From: Streptomyces sp. SID8374 | Lineage (GTDB): Bacteria; Actinomycetota; Actinomycetes; Streptomycetales; Streptomycetaceae | Direction: 5' to 3' | Assembly (NCBI RefSeq): GCF_009865135.1 | Contig: NZ_WWGH01000002.1 | Location: 1,736,001-1,800,000 of the forward strand | Length of the DNA: 64,000 nt | Shown: positions 42,751 through 51,245 of the stretch, in pieces | Layout: every line of letters starts with the position of its first letter | Position numbering within the stretch: the first letter of the stretch is position 1 | The notes under the pieces: generated by a model | Seen by the model: only the letters and a program-made list of their open reading frames with translations | What the model was told of the DNA's origin: nothing | Databases searched by the model: none | Position numbers and translations under genes: made by a program

Positions 42751-43359
42751 ATGAACCCTCCGGACGAAGGGGCGGCCGACGAGCTCCCCGGCGTCGCACC
42801 CCGCCTGCGCGACCTGCGCCGCGGCCGCGGCCTCACCCTGGAGACCGCCGCCCAGCGGGCCGGACTCTCCCCGGCCCACCTCTCCCGGCTGGAGACCGGC
42901 CGCCGACAGCCCTCGCTGCCGATGCTGCTGGGCCTGGCCCGCATCTACGGTACGACGGTCTCCGAGCTCCTCGGTGAGAAGCCGCCCGAGCGGGAGTCGA
43001 TCATCCGGGGCGGCGCCTTCGAGGGCGCCGAGGCCGACGGCTGGATGTACCGCAGGGCGGGCGGTTCCGGCCGCGCCATGCAGGCGCTGCGGGTCAGGGT
43101 CCCCTACGGCGCCCAGGGCGATCTGGTCCGCGTGCACCCCGGTGAGGAGTGGCTGTACGTCCTCGGCGGGCGGCTGCGGGTCGCGCTGGGGGAGACCGTG
43201 CACGATCTGGACCCGGGCGACAGCGCCCACTTCGACTCGCTCACCCCGCACCGGATCGCGGCCCTGGACCGGGGCGGGGCGGAGCTGCTCTTCGTCCACT
43301 CCCTGCTCCAGAGCCCCTCGGCCGAGCTCTGCCTCGGCAACGCGCTCCACGCGCGCTGA
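42751..43359 (+). CDS. XRE-family regulator with cupin sensor domain
   Basis: A 202-residue protein. Residues 15-70 form an XRE helix-turn-helix (LRRGRGLTLETAAQRAGLSP then HLSRLETGRRQPSLPML). Residues about 110-195 form a cupin domain (VHPGEEWLYVLGGRLRVALG, LDPGDSAHFDSLTPHRI). Such proteins sense a small ligand in the cupin barrel. ATG 42751 abuts GGAGGT (no spacer), so initiation may be inefficient or leaderless. It sits at the end of the hopanoid cluster, next to a strong palindrome that is probably its own binding site. Confidence 0.88.
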   Translation: MNPPDEGAADELPGVAPRLRDLRRGRGLTLETAAQRAGLSPAHLSRLETGRRQPSLPMLLGLARIYGTTVSELLGEKPPERESIIRGGAFEGAEADGWMYRRAGGSGRAMQALRVRVPYGAQGDLVRVHPGEEWLYVLGGRLRVALGETVHDLDPGDSAHFDSLTPHRIAALDRGGAELLFVHSLLQSPSAELCLGNALHAR

Positions 43360-43402
43360 CCCCTTCGTCCCACCGGCCGCGAGGCCGGCAGAGAGGACCG
43401 TC

Positions 43403-43579
43403 ATGTCCGATTCCGAGCACTACGACCCGCTGAGCCCGAGGCACCCGAAGTCCACCAAGGACTCGCAGGAGCGCCGGATGCCGCGCGGTCTGGTCATCCG
43501 GCTCTTCGCCTACCTGGTGGTCGGCCACGTGATCGCGGCCTTCCTCTACCTGCTCTTCATGGTGGCGGGTGCCGAGTAG
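43403..43579 (+). CDS. Small single-pass membrane protein (DUF6126-like)
   Basis: A 58-residue protein. The first half is polar (MSDSEHYDPLSPRHPKSTKD), then comes RRMPRGLVIRL and a single hydrophobic helix to the end (LFAYLVVGHVIAAFLYLLFM). The charge pattern suggests the C-terminus is outside or within the membrane. I recall such proteins as DUF6126, adjacent to the XRE-cupin gene at the end of Streptomyces hopanoid clusters; this is unverified. GAGAGGA precedes ATG 43403. It may act with hopanoids in the membrane. Confidence 0.75.
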   Translation: MSDSEHYDPLSPRHPKSTKDSQERRMPRGLVIRLFAYLVVGHVIAAFLYLLFMVAGAE

Positions 43580-43583
43580 GCCG

Positions 43584-44396
43584 TCAGCCCTGGTCGAGGA
43601 GCCGCTCGCGCAGCCGCTCCCGGGTCTCGGGGGAGACGTTCAGCCCTTCGGACAGATAGCGGTCCGTCGTGCCCCAGGTCTCGTCGATGGCCGCGAACGC
43701 CGCCTCCAGGTAGGAGGACTGCGCCCCGAAGAGCGGGTTGAGGAGCTCCATCACCTCGGCGGACATCCCGACCTCGGACATGTCCGTGCGCTTCACCTTG
43801 TACCGGCGGTGGGGGTCGTTGGACTTGAGGTAGTCCGCCTCGATCGCCTCGCGCTCCACACCGACCGCGAGCAGCGAGACCGCGATCGACAGCCCTGCCC
43901 GGTCCTTGCCCGCCGCGCAGTGCATCAGCGCGGGCACACTGTCCTCCGCCAGCGCGTGCAGCACCCGGCTGTGCTCGGCGGTGCGGTCCACGATGGTCGA
44001 CCGGTACATGGTGATCATGCGCTCGGTGCCCTTGCCGTTGGCGAGGATGGAGCGCAGCTGCTGGATGTTCCCGTCGCGCACCAGCCGCCAGAACTCGGCT
44101 CCGTCGGCCGGGTCGGAGAGCGGAATGCTGACATTGCGGACACCGGCCAGCTCGATGTCGTACCCGTCGAGTTTGTGGTCGGCGGAGTTGCGGAAGTCGA
44201 AGACGGTGTGCAGCCCGAGCCCGCCGAGGAAGAGCGCGTCCTCGGCGGTGGCGTGCGCCAGGTGGCCGCTGCGGTAGAGCCTGCCGAAGGCGGTGCGCCG
44301 CCCGTCCGTGGTGGGGAGCCCGCCCACGTCGCGGAAGTTGCGGACTCCGGTCAGTGCGGTCTCGGTCGGCGGGACCTGCGGCACCTGCTGCGTCAC
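43584..44396 (-). CDS. Tyrosine/dual-specificity phosphatase (LptpA/PtpB-like)
   Basis: A 270-residue PTP-fold protein. The active site is C160 to R166 in MHCAAGKDRAGLS, the HCxxGKDR form typical of actinobacterial PtpB-like phosphatases with phosphotyrosine and sometimes phosphoinositide activity. GVRNFRDVGGLPTTDGRRTA at the N-terminus and LYRSGHLAHATAEDALFL are family hallmarks. GTG 44396 has CAGGAG upstream. No kinase gene is adjacent. Its stop is 5 bp from the small membrane-protein stop, so the two genes converge. Confidence 0.9.
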   Translation of the reverse strand: MTQQVPQVPPTETALTGVRNFRDVGGLPTTDGRRTAFGRLYRSGHLAHATAEDALFLGGLGLHTVFDFRNSADHKLDGYDIELAGVRNVSIPLSDPADGAEFWRLVRDGNIQQLRSILANGKGTERMITMYRSTIVDRTAEHSRVLHALAEDSVPALMHCAAGKDRAGLSIAVSLLAVGVEREAIEADYLKSNDPHRRYKVKRTDMSEVGMSAEVMELLNPLFGAQSSYLEAAFAAIDETWGTTDRYLSEGLNVSPETRERLRERLLDQG

Positions 44397-44822
44397 GGTG
44401 GCTCCTGGAATCTCTGGCGTCGGCGCGGCTCTCCGGCGAGGGCGCTCCTGCGACGATACGACATCGGTGCACGGGGAAATCAATGGTCTGCTGACGGCGC
44501 GTCAGGGATGGCGTCCACGCCATGTCCGTATTGGTGTATTTCGCAGAACATGCCCCGCTAATGGGGGAGATGGGATTCCGCAGGTGAGCGGGATCATATC
44601 CGTGACGGACCGTGGCGGTGGCGCCCGGCCGTTTTCCCGGGATCCGTACGGAAAGCCAAGATCCGTAATCCACGGAGTGTGACGGGAAATCCGAACCGGA
44701 ATTGAATCGATGTTTCCGGCGTGCAACCGACGGCTTGTTCCTGTCGTCCTGACTCGTTTACGGTCACCGTCAATCCGGACGGACCGCCTAATCCTGCCGC
44801 CGCCCGGAATTCGCACCCACCC
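44397..44822. other. Intergenic region between phosphatase gene and riboswitch
   Basis: About 425 bp without a gene. It must hold the promoter of the phosphatase (leftward) and of the riboswitch-peptidase transcript (rightward). It is lower in GC than its surroundings, especially near 44480-44720. I see no other clear repeat or structure. Confidence 0.5.
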
Positions 44823-44956
44823 ACTCACGTGTGGCAGGAGCGGGGGAACCAGGTAAGCCGCCGGCCCGGAGCGATCCGGACCGGCTCGGGGTGAAGTCGC
44901 CATCCGGCGGCCGGGCATCTCCAGCCCGAACCCGACAGCTCACCTCGCAGGCGCCG
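44823..44956 (+). promoter_or_regulatory. ydaO-type c-di-AMP riboswitch
   Basis: The segment matches the actinobacterial ydaO/yuaA motif I know from cell-wall hydrolase leaders. It has CGGGGGAACCAGGTAAGCC at about 44841, CTCGGGGTGAAGTCGCC near 44885, CCGGGCATCTCCAGCCCGAA, and the closing CCCGACAGCTCACCTCGCAG ending near 44950. It lies directly upstream of a LysM-M23 peptidase gene. In Streptomyces, c-di-AMP binding to this RNA represses cell-wall lytic enzymes such as RpfA. Exact ends are approximate. Confidence 0.9.
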
Positions 44957-44971
44957 GAGAGGAACTTCCCC

Positions 44972-45949
44972 ATGCCCGCAAAGGGTAAGCACCGCCGTCC
45001 CAAGTCCGGCCCGATCCACCGCGGCGTCCTCGCCGCGGGCACCGGCGGCGCCGTACTCGCCCTCCCGCTGATGGGTGCCACCGGCGCCCACGCCGCGGAG
45101 AAGGCGGCCCCCGCCGTCAAGCCCGCCGCCGCGCAGAGCGCGCAGCAGCAGGCCGCACCGCAGACCGCGCCCGCCACGGCGAAGAAGGCCGCCCCGAAGA
45201 CGTACTCCGTCGTCTCCGGCGACTACCTCGCCAAGATCGCGGCCGAGCACCAGGTCAAGGGCGGCTGGCAGAAGCTGTACCAGGACAACCGCTCCACCGT
45301 CGGCGGGAACCCCAGCCTGATCTTCCCGGGCATGAAGCTGACCCTCGGCGCCAAGGCGTCCGGCTCCGCCGCGCCTTCCGAGGCCAAGAAGTCCGCCCCG
45401 GCGCCCAAGGCGGCCGCCCCGAAGGCCGCGCCGAAGAAGGCCGAGCCGGCCCCGAAGGGCGACACCCTCTCGGCCGACGAGTCCGACGCCGCCGCGCAGA
45501 CCGGCACCTCCGCGCAGACCGGCTCTTCGCAGTCCACCGGCTCCGGCTGGACCGCCCCGCTGGACAACCCCAACGTCACCACCCAGTACCGCGCTTCCGG
45601 CTCCAGCTGGTCCAGCGGCTACCACACCGGCTCCGACTTCCAGGCCGCCTCCGGCACCCCCGTCAAGGCCATCGGCCCGGGCACCGTGGTCTCGGCCGGC
45701 TGGAGCGGTTCGTACGGCAACGAGGTCGTCATCAAGCACGAGGACGGCATGTACTCCCAGTACGCCCACCAGTCCTCACTGAGCGTCTCCGCCGGCCAGA
45801 CCGTCACCGCCGGCCAGCAGATCGGCCTCTCCGGCTCCACCGGCAACTCCACCGGCCCGCACCTCCACTTCGAGGTCCGCACCGGCCCGAGCTACGGCTC
45901 GGACGTCGACCCGGTCGCCTACCTGCGGCAGCACGGCGTCTCCCTCTGA
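44972..45949 (+). CDS. Secreted LysM-M23 peptidoglycan endopeptidase
   Basis: A 325-residue exported cell-wall hydrolase. The signal region runs to about residue 42 (VLAAGTGGAVLALPLMGATG, cleavage after AHA). A LysM-like domain at about 70-125 (TYSVVSGDYLAKIAAEH to FPGMKLTLG) binds peptidoglycan. An Ala/Pro/Lys-rich linker leads to an M23 domain with zinc ligands in YHTGSDF and HLHFEVRTG. It should cleave peptide cross-bridges. GAGAGGAA precedes ATG 44972. The c-di-AMP riboswitch upstream predicts repression when c-di-AMP is high. Confidence 0.94.
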   Translation: MPAKGKHRRPKSGPIHRGVLAAGTGGAVLALPLMGATGAHAAEKAAPAVKPAAAQSAQQQAAPQTAPATAKKAAPKTYSVVSGDYLAKIAAEHQVKGGWQKLYQDNRSTVGGNPSLIFPGMKLTLGAKASGSAAPSEAKKSAPAPKAAAPKAAPKKAEPAPKGDTLSADESDAAAQTGTSAQTGSSQSTGSGWTAPLDNPNVTTQYRASGSSWSSGYHTGSDFQAASGTPVKAIGPGTVVSAGWSGSYGNEVVIKHEDGMYSQYAHQSSLSVSAGQTVTAGQQIGLSGSTGNSTGPHLHFEVRTGPSYGSDVDPVAYLRQHGVSL

Positions 45950-45972
45950 CCCGAGGGCAACACGAAGTGATC

Positions 45973-46004
45973 GAGGGGCGGTGCGCGGCGGCGCACCGCC
46001 CCTC
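45973..46004 (+). terminator. Perfect 14-bp hairpin terminator after the M23 gene
   Basis: Arms 45973-45986 and 45991-46004 pair perfectly around a 4-nt loop, 24 bp after the stop, followed by CGCTTATTCC. A strong factor-independent terminator. Confidence 0.8.
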
Positions 46005-46111
46005 CGCTTATTCCGGGTTTACCAAAACCTGACCGGGTGGTCTATCTCACCACCCGTCAACCCCATATTACGGTCGCGTAGGTCACATTGAACGGTGCAG
46101 GATAAGTGCTT

Positions 46112-46942
46112 GTGGCAGACGATTCGAGAACCCAGCAGCAGAACATCATCGGGTCGTACGCGGCGATCGGGGACAGTTTCACCGAGGGCGTCGGCGATCC
46201 CGGTCCCGACGGCACCTTCGTCGGCTGGGCGGACCGGTTCGCGGTTCTGCTCGCCGACCGGCTCCCGGCCCCCGACGACGCGGCGACGAACCCGGACGAG
46301 ACCCGGCACGGCAATTTCCGTTACGCCAATCTCGCCGTACGCGGACGCCTCCTCGACCAGATCGTCGAGGAGCAGCTCCCCCGCGCCAAGGAGCTGGCTC
46401 CCGACCTGGTCAGCTTCTGCGCGGGCGGCAACGACATCATCCGGCCCGGCACCGACCCCGACGATCTGGCCGAGCGCTTCGAGCGGGCCGTCGCGGACCT
46501 GACCAACGCCGTCGGCACCGTCATGGTCACCACCGGGTTCGACACCCGGGGCGTCCCGGTGCTGCGCCATATGCGCGGCAAGATCGCCACGTACAACGTC
46601 CACCTGCGGGCCATCGCCGACCGCTACCAGTGCCCCGTACTCGACCTGTGGTCGCTGCGCTCGGTCCAGGACCGGCGCGCCTGGGACGCCGACCGGCTCC
46701 ACCTCTCGCCCGAGGGCCACACCCGTGTCGCCCTGCGCGCCGCCCAGGTCCTCGGCCACGACGTGCCCGCCGACCCGGACCAGCCCTGGCCGCCGCAGGC
46801 CCAGCGCCGCCCCTTCGACGAGCGGCGCGACAACATCCAGTGGGCCAGGGAGTACCTGGTGCCGTGGATCGGGCGGCGGCTGCGCGGCGAGTCGTCCGGC
46901 GACCACGTCGAGGCGAAGCGGCCGGACCTGCTGCCGCTGTAG
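46112..46942 (+). CDS. SGNH/GDSL hydrolase family protein
   Basis: A 276-residue esterase-fold protein. Block I with the serine nucleophile is AAIGDSFTEGVGDPG, block II glycine is in NLAVRGRLLDQ, block III is SFCAGGNDII, and block V with Asp-His is DRLHLSPEGH. It would hydrolyse an ester or acyl group; the substrate is unknown. No signal peptide is visible, so it is probably cytoplasmic. GTG 46112 is preferred: AGGA is then 9 nt away; GTG 46106 would be too close. Its stop is 3 bp from the convergent STM4011-type gene. Confidence 0.9.
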   Translation: MADDSRTQQQNIIGSYAAIGDSFTEGVGDPGPDGTFVGWADRFAVLLADRLPAPDDAATNPDETRHGNFRYANLAVRGRLLDQIVEEQLPRAKELAPDLVSFCAGGNDIIRPGTDPDDLAERFERAVADLTNAVGTVMVTTGFDTRGVPVLRHMRGKIATYNVHLRAIADRYQCPVLDLWSLRSVQDRRAWDADRLHLSPEGHTRVALRAAQVLGHDVPADPDQPWPPQAQRRPFDERRDNIQWAREYLVPWIGRRLRGESSGDHVEAKRPDLLPL

Positions 46943-46945
46943 CGG

Positions 46946-47863
46946 TCAGGGCTCCAGCAGCGGAAGCGCACGCCGGGACGGGCCCCTGGGGATGGGCCCG
47001 GTCGGCGGCGTGCCCGCGCCGAACCCGGCGGGTATCCGCTCCAGGACACCGCCCGCGAACACGTCGTACAGCGGCAGCGTCTCCAGGTGCACATAGCCGA
47101 TGTGGCAGTCGCACACGGCGAGCGGGCAAGCCCGGGGGCCGAGCGCCGCGCGGTAGCTGCCGTCGTAGAGGTTGCCCAGCTCCGCCTTGACGAAGTGGCA
47201 GCGGCGCACCGTGCCGTCACCGTCCACCGAGATCACCGACTCACCCGTCCGGCAGGGCAGCCCCGCCGAGGTGTGCGGATGTCTGCTGTAGGGGAAGAGC
47301 GGGTCCAGCTCCGTCCACCGCTCGGCCTCCTCGTCGGTGTACGTATGGCCCTCGGCGGCGTTCACCCAGAGGTAGACCTCGGAGGGCAGCGCGGCGCGCA
47401 GCCGCCGCGCCTCGTCGAGGTGCTCGTCGAACCCCACCACGCCCACGCTGTAGCGGATGCCCCGGGCGGACAGCTCCTGGCACTTCCCGAGGAACCGCTC
47501 GTACGGTGTCTGCCCCGGGTGGTACGTGCACCAGAGCGCGACCCGCTCCGGATCGGCGTCCGCCAGCCATGCGGTGCGGCCGCTGAGGTTCGTCTGGATG
47601 GCGACCCGGCCGATGTGCGGCAGATGGGAGAGCTCGGTCAGCGCGCGCCGGTACCAGGAGCGCACCAGGCCCTCGCCCCACGGCGTGAACAGCACCGAGA
47701 GCCGGTCACCGGTCTGCGCCGCCGCCCACGCGGTGAACCGCTCCAGCGCCTCCCGGTCCGCCGTCAACTGGGCCCTGCTGTCACGCCGTTTGGCGAACGG
47801 GCAGTACGGACAGTCGTAGTCGCACGAGGCCAGCGGGCCCCGGTAGAGGATGGTCAGGTCCAT
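46946..47863 (-). CDS. STM4011-family radical SAM protein
   Basis: A 305-residue radical SAM enzyme beginning MDLTILYRGPLASCDYDC. The cluster-binding cysteines are C14, C18 and C21 (CDYDCPYC). FTPWGEGLVRSWYRRAL and IQTNLSGRTAWL follow the usual beta-barrel order, and C-terminal cysteines (RRCHFVKAELGNLY, CPLAVCDCHIGYVHLE) could hold an auxiliary iron-sulfur cluster, as in SPASM-type peptide-modifying enzymes. It is the last gene of the STM4015-4011 operon; its ATG lies 7 bp after the STM4012 stop. Substrate unknown. Confidence 0.9.
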   Translation of the reverse strand: MDLTILYRGPLASCDYDCPYCPFAKRRDSRAQLTADREALERFTAWAAAQTGDRLSVLFTPWGEGLVRSWYRRALTELSHLPHIGRVAIQTNLSGRTAWLADADPERVALWCTYHPGQTPYERFLGKCQELSARGIRYSVGVVGFDEHLDEARRLRAALPSEVYLWVNAAEGHTYTDEEAERWTELDPLFPYSRHPHTSAGLPCRTGESVISVDGDGTVRRCHFVKAELGNLYDGSYRAALGPRACPLAVCDCHIGYVHLETLPLYDVFAGGVLERIPAGFGAGTPPTGPIPRGPSRRALPLLEP

Positions 47864-47870
47864 GGCCCGC

Positions 47871-49262
47871 TCACTTCCGCTCGTACGCGGCCATCGCGGC
47901 CCGCACCCCGGGGGAGAACAGCGCCGGACCCAGCGCGTCCGAGTGGGCCAGCCCCAGCGGGGAGAGCCGCAGCAGACCCTCCGGAGCCTGGCCGTCCAGC
48001 CAGCCCCGGTCCGCGAACCGCTCCAGCTCGGCGGGGAAGTCCTCCGACGGGTCCGTGCCGAAGCGGGCGCGGTAGTCGGCCACGGGCAGACCGGCTGCCT
48101 GGAGCAGCGACTGGAGGAGGTGGCGCCTGCGGGCCTCATCCGCGTCGACGTATCTGCCGACCTCGGCCCGGGAGAAGTCCTCGGTGGTGGTGAAGCGGTC
48201 GATGATGGAGCGGATCTCCCGCATCTCCACCGCGTAGTCGAAGGAGTAGTGCAGGGCCGCCGTGTAGGAACGGGCCCCGCAGCCGAGCCCGATCATGCCG
48301 TCCGTCTGGCACGCGTAGTCCTCGGGGCCGTCCTGCGACTCGCGGGGGGCGTCGGCGCGCCGGAACATCCGCATCGACACCTGCTCGTAGCCGTACGCCA
48401 GCAGATGGTCCCGGCCCACCGCGTACAGCCGCAGCCGCTGCTCGTCCCAGGCGGCCTGCTCCAGGGCCTCCGCCTCCGGGCCGCTCCCGCTTGCACCCAG
48501 ACGGTGCAGACCGGTCAGCGGGCGGACGTACAGCGGGTAGAGATACAGCTCCTCGGGCCGCCAGGCCAGCGCGGCGTCCAGCGAGGTGAGCCAGGTCCGC
48601 TCGGTCTGGCCGTCGATGCCGTAGATCAGGTCGATGTTCAGCACCGGTATCCGGGCGTCCCGGATCCGGCCGAGCGCCCCCTCCACCTCTGCCCGGCGCT
48701 GCGGCCGGACGGCGGCCCGCGCCTCTTCGTCCACGAAGCTCTGTACGCCGATGCTGACCCGGGTCGTCCCCCGGTCCGCCAGCACGGCCAGCCGGTCGGC
48801 GGTCGCGGTGGACGGGGACGTCTCCACCGACAGCGGGACCGCGAGCAGGTCGGCGCCCATCCGCTTCTCCGCTATGTCGCAGAGCCGCTCCAGCTCACCC
48901 GCGGTCAGGAAGGTCGGGGTGCCGCCGCCGAACGCCGCCGCCGCGAACCGCACCGGCTCGTCGTCGCCGAGCGCGTCCCGTACGGCTGCGGCCTGCCGGT
49001 CCAGGGCGTCGAGATAGCGGGTCGTCAGCTCCTCGGGCGCGCCGATGCGGGTGAAGAGGTTGCAGAAGCCGCAGCGGACCTCGCAGAACGGTATGTGGAG
49101 GTAGAGGGAGAGGGCATCCTTGGGCTCCGCCGCCCACAGCTCGCGCAGTGCGGGCCGGTCCGCCAGGGGGCGGTAGGCGGTCTTGTGCGGGTAGGCGTAG
49201 ACGTAACTCTCGTACGGCCTCACGGCGGGCGTGCCCGTCGCCGTGGCGGTGCTGGTGGTCAT
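47871..49262 (-). CDS. STM4012-family radical SAM protein (HemW-like)
   Basis: A 463-residue radical SAM protein with C60, C64 and C67 in LHIPFCEVRCGFCNLF, the pattern of coproporphyrinogen III oxidase/HemW relatives. FGGGTPTFLTAGELERL and VSIGVQSFVDEEARAAVRPQ are also HemW-like, but the STM4012 family is distinct and uncharacterised. HemW-type proteins bind haem or use SAM for methylation-type chemistry, so either is open. ATG 49262 overlaps the STM4013 stop (ATGA), showing tight coupling. Confidence 0.9.
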   Translation of the reverse strand: MTTSTATATGTPAVRPYESYVYAYPHKTAYRPLADRPALRELWAAEPKDALSLYLHIPFCEVRCGFCNLFTRIGAPEELTTRYLDALDRQAAAVRDALGDDEPVRFAAAAFGGGTPTFLTAGELERLCDIAEKRMGADLLAVPLSVETSPSTATADRLAVLADRGTTRVSIGVQSFVDEEARAAVRPQRRAEVEGALGRIRDARIPVLNIDLIYGIDGQTERTWLTSLDAALAWRPEELYLYPLYVRPLTGLHRLGASGSGPEAEALEQAAWDEQRLRLYAVGRDHLLAYGYEQVSMRMFRRADAPRESQDGPEDYACQTDGMIGLGCGARSYTAALHYSFDYAVEMREIRSIIDRFTTTEDFSRAEVGRYVDADEARRRHLLQSLLQAAGLPVADYRARFGTDPSEDFPAELERFADRGWLDGQAPEGLLRLSPLGLAHSDALGPALFSPGVRAAMAAYERK

Positions 49263-50107
49263 CAGGAGGCCCCCGGTTCGAGGAAGAAGTGGGCGTACGG
49301 CACGGTCCAGACGGCTTCGTGGCCGAGCCGGTGGCCGGTGTAGCCGTCGTCGCCGTACGTCGTGCCGTGGTCGGAGCAGACGATGGCGAAGCAGCGGCGG
49401 CGGCTGCTCGCGGCGGCGAAGAGCCGGCCGATGTGCCGGTCGACGTACTCCAGGGCGGCCGCGTGCGTGGCCCGGGAGTCGCCCGCCTCACGGGTCGCGC
49501 CCGGGGTGTGGAACCAGTTCGGCTGGTGGAGCGCGGACACGTTGACGAAGAGGAAGAGCCGCTGCTCCCGCGGAAGTTCCGCCACCACCTTCTCGGCGCG
49601 GGTCACCTGCTCCTCGAACGAGGTCGGGGAGGCGACACCGAACTCCGGCTCCCAGTGGCTCTCCTGGAACATCCCGGGCAGCACCGACCCCAGCGCCCCC
49701 TGCCGGTTGAAGAACCCGACACCGCCGATGCACACCGTGCGGTAGCCCTCGGCGGCCAGACCCGACACCAGGTCCGGGGTGTCGAAGACGAACGTGCCGT
49801 CCGCCGTCGTCTCGCTGCCCGCGAAACGCGCCGCGAACAGCCGCGGATGCGGGCCGGGGGCGGCGGGCGTCGGCAGGAACCCGGCGAACATCGCCTGGTG
49901 CGAGGCGTAGGTGAAGCTGCCCGGCGCGTGCCGCTTCTCCCAGACCCCGCCGGGGAGATGGGCGGCCAGATTGGGGATGCGCCCGGCGGCGGCCAGCTCG
50001 GCGGCGACATCGTGGCGCAGGGTGTCCAGGGTGACCAGCAGCAGGTCATGGGTGCCCACGACCTCGGCCATATCGGGGCGTGGGGGGTCAGGCAGACGTG
50101 ACGGCAT
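49262..50107 (-). CDS. STM4013/SEN3800-family hydrolase (alkaline phosphatase/sulfatase fold)
   Basis: A 281-residue protein. LLLVTLDTLRHDVAAELA at the N-terminus has the metal-binding aspartate and nucleophile threonine position of the alkaline phosphatase superfamily; the C-terminal CSDHGTTYGDDGYTGHRLGH supplies further metal ligands. It is short for a sulfatase and has no signal peptide, so a cytoplasmic phospho- or sulfo-ester substrate is likely. ATG 50107 is chosen because GAGGAA is 6 nt upstream; ATG 50071 has none. It overlaps the STM4014-type gene by 20 bp. Confidence 0.88.
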   Translation of the reverse strand: MPSRLPDPPRPDMAEVVGTHDLLLVTLDTLRHDVAAELAAAGRIPNLAAHLPGGVWEKRHAPGSFTYASHQAMFAGFLPTPAAPGPHPRLFAARFAGSETTADGTFVFDTPDLVSGLAAEGYRTVCIGGVGFFNRQGALGSVLPGMFQESHWEPEFGVASPTSFEEQVTRAEKVVAELPREQRLFLFVNVSALHQPNWFHTPGATREAGDSRATHAAALEYVDRHIGRLFAAASSRRRCFAIVCSDHGTTYGDDGYTGHRLGHEAVWTVPYAHFFLEPGAS

Positions 50108-51245
50108 GGTCGTTCCTCGTTCGGTCCAGTACGGCGGCGACCTGCGCCGCATAGGTGTCCAGCCCCTCGGCACCGCTGCCCGGCAGGCCGGTGAGCCCGG
50201 GCAGCAGATCACCGAAGGCGTTGACCTCGCCGACGGCGAAGCGCCGCCAGCCGGCCGCGGGCAGCAGGTCCACGCCCACACAGAGCGTCCCGGGGAAGCA
50301 GGCGGCGGCCCGCTCGCACATCGCCAGCGCCTCGCGCCAGCAGCCGCCCACCGCCGACACGGCGGCCCGGACCTCGTCGAGATCGCCGCGGGCGCCCCCC
50401 AGGTGGAGGTTGGTCATGGGGGAGAGGCTGGTGCGCACGACGGCATGGGTGGCCCGGCCGCCGACCACCACGATCCGCAGATCGGCGGCCCGCCCCCGCT
50501 GCGACGCCTTCGGCAGCCAGCGTTCGATGTGCAGCCCGTCCGGGGCGAGCGCGTCCACGAGTGCGCCCACCTCCTGCTCCGTGGTGTACCGGCGGACCCG
50601 CAGCGAGTTGAACAGCCGCCCCTCGGCGTCCCGTTCCACCGAGGTGCTCGCCCGGACCCGGCCAGGCCCTGCCGTCTCCACCGCCAGCACCCCCGAGGCG
50701 GAGGAGCCGTGGGCGAGCTTCACGAACGCCCGGGGCATCCGGTGCTCCCGCATCAGCGCCCGTACGTCGGACCAGCCCCGCACCTCCGCCGCGTCCGGGC
50801 CGGACGTGGGCGAGGGCGGAACCGGCACCTCCGCGGCCGCCAGGAGGCCGTGGCAGAGCCGCTTGTCGAAGAGCGCGGCGAGGTCACCGGGGGAGGTGAG
50901 CACCTCGGCACCGGCCGCCGAGGCCGCCCGCGCCACCTCGCCGACCGCCGTGCGGAACCCGGCGTACCACCGTGCGGACCCCTCCACCCGGGTCGGATCG
51001 TCGACCCCGCGCAGCCGCCGCTCCACCTCCGCGTTCTCGCCGGGCGAGTCGATCCGTACGGTCTCGCCCGGCTCGAACGCCGCCTCGCCGCGCAGCACCT
51101 GGAGCCAGGGCACCACCCGGGCCGGCTCCAGCCCGGCGGCCCGCACGGCCTCCCGGAAGAAGGCGACCCGGCGGTTCTCCGGGTTGCCGACGACCGCGAA
51201 GCGCGGGGCCGCAAGGCTCCCGGGGCTACTCGCTGACGGCGACAT
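50088..51245 (-). CDS. STM4014-family ATP-grasp-like protein
   Basis: A 385-residue protein. The middle and C-terminal parts look like an ATP-grasp fold: MPRAFVKLAHGSSASGVLAV resembles the lysine and glycine-rich loop, and VGVDLLPAAGWRRFAVGEVN with NAFGD the metal-binding acidic/asparagine end. ATP-grasp enzymes join a carboxylate to an amine or hydroxyl through an acyl phosphate. The first 110 residues form a separate domain (FAVVGNPENRRVAFFREAV). ATG 51245 has GGAG 5 nt upstream and lies inside the last codons of the STM4015-type gene (20-bp overlap). Confidence 0.85.
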   Translation of the reverse strand: MSPSASSPGSLAAPRFAVVGNPENRRVAFFREAVRAAGLEPARVVPWLQVLRGEAAFEPGETVRIDSPGENAEVERRLRGVDDPTRVEGSARWYAGFRTAVGEVARAASAAGAEVLTSPGDLAALFDKRLCHGLLAAAEVPVPPSPTSGPDAAEVRGWSDVRALMREHRMPRAFVKLAHGSSASGVLAVETAGPGRVRASTSVERDAEGRLFNSLRVRRYTTEQEVGALVDALAPDGLHIERWLPKASQRGRAADLRIVVVGGRATHAVVRTSLSPMTNLHLGGARGDLDEVRAAVSAVGGCWREALAMCERAAACFPGTLCVGVDLLPAAGWRRFAVGEVNAFGDLLPGLTGLPGSGAEGLDTYAAQVAAVLDRTRNDHAVTSA

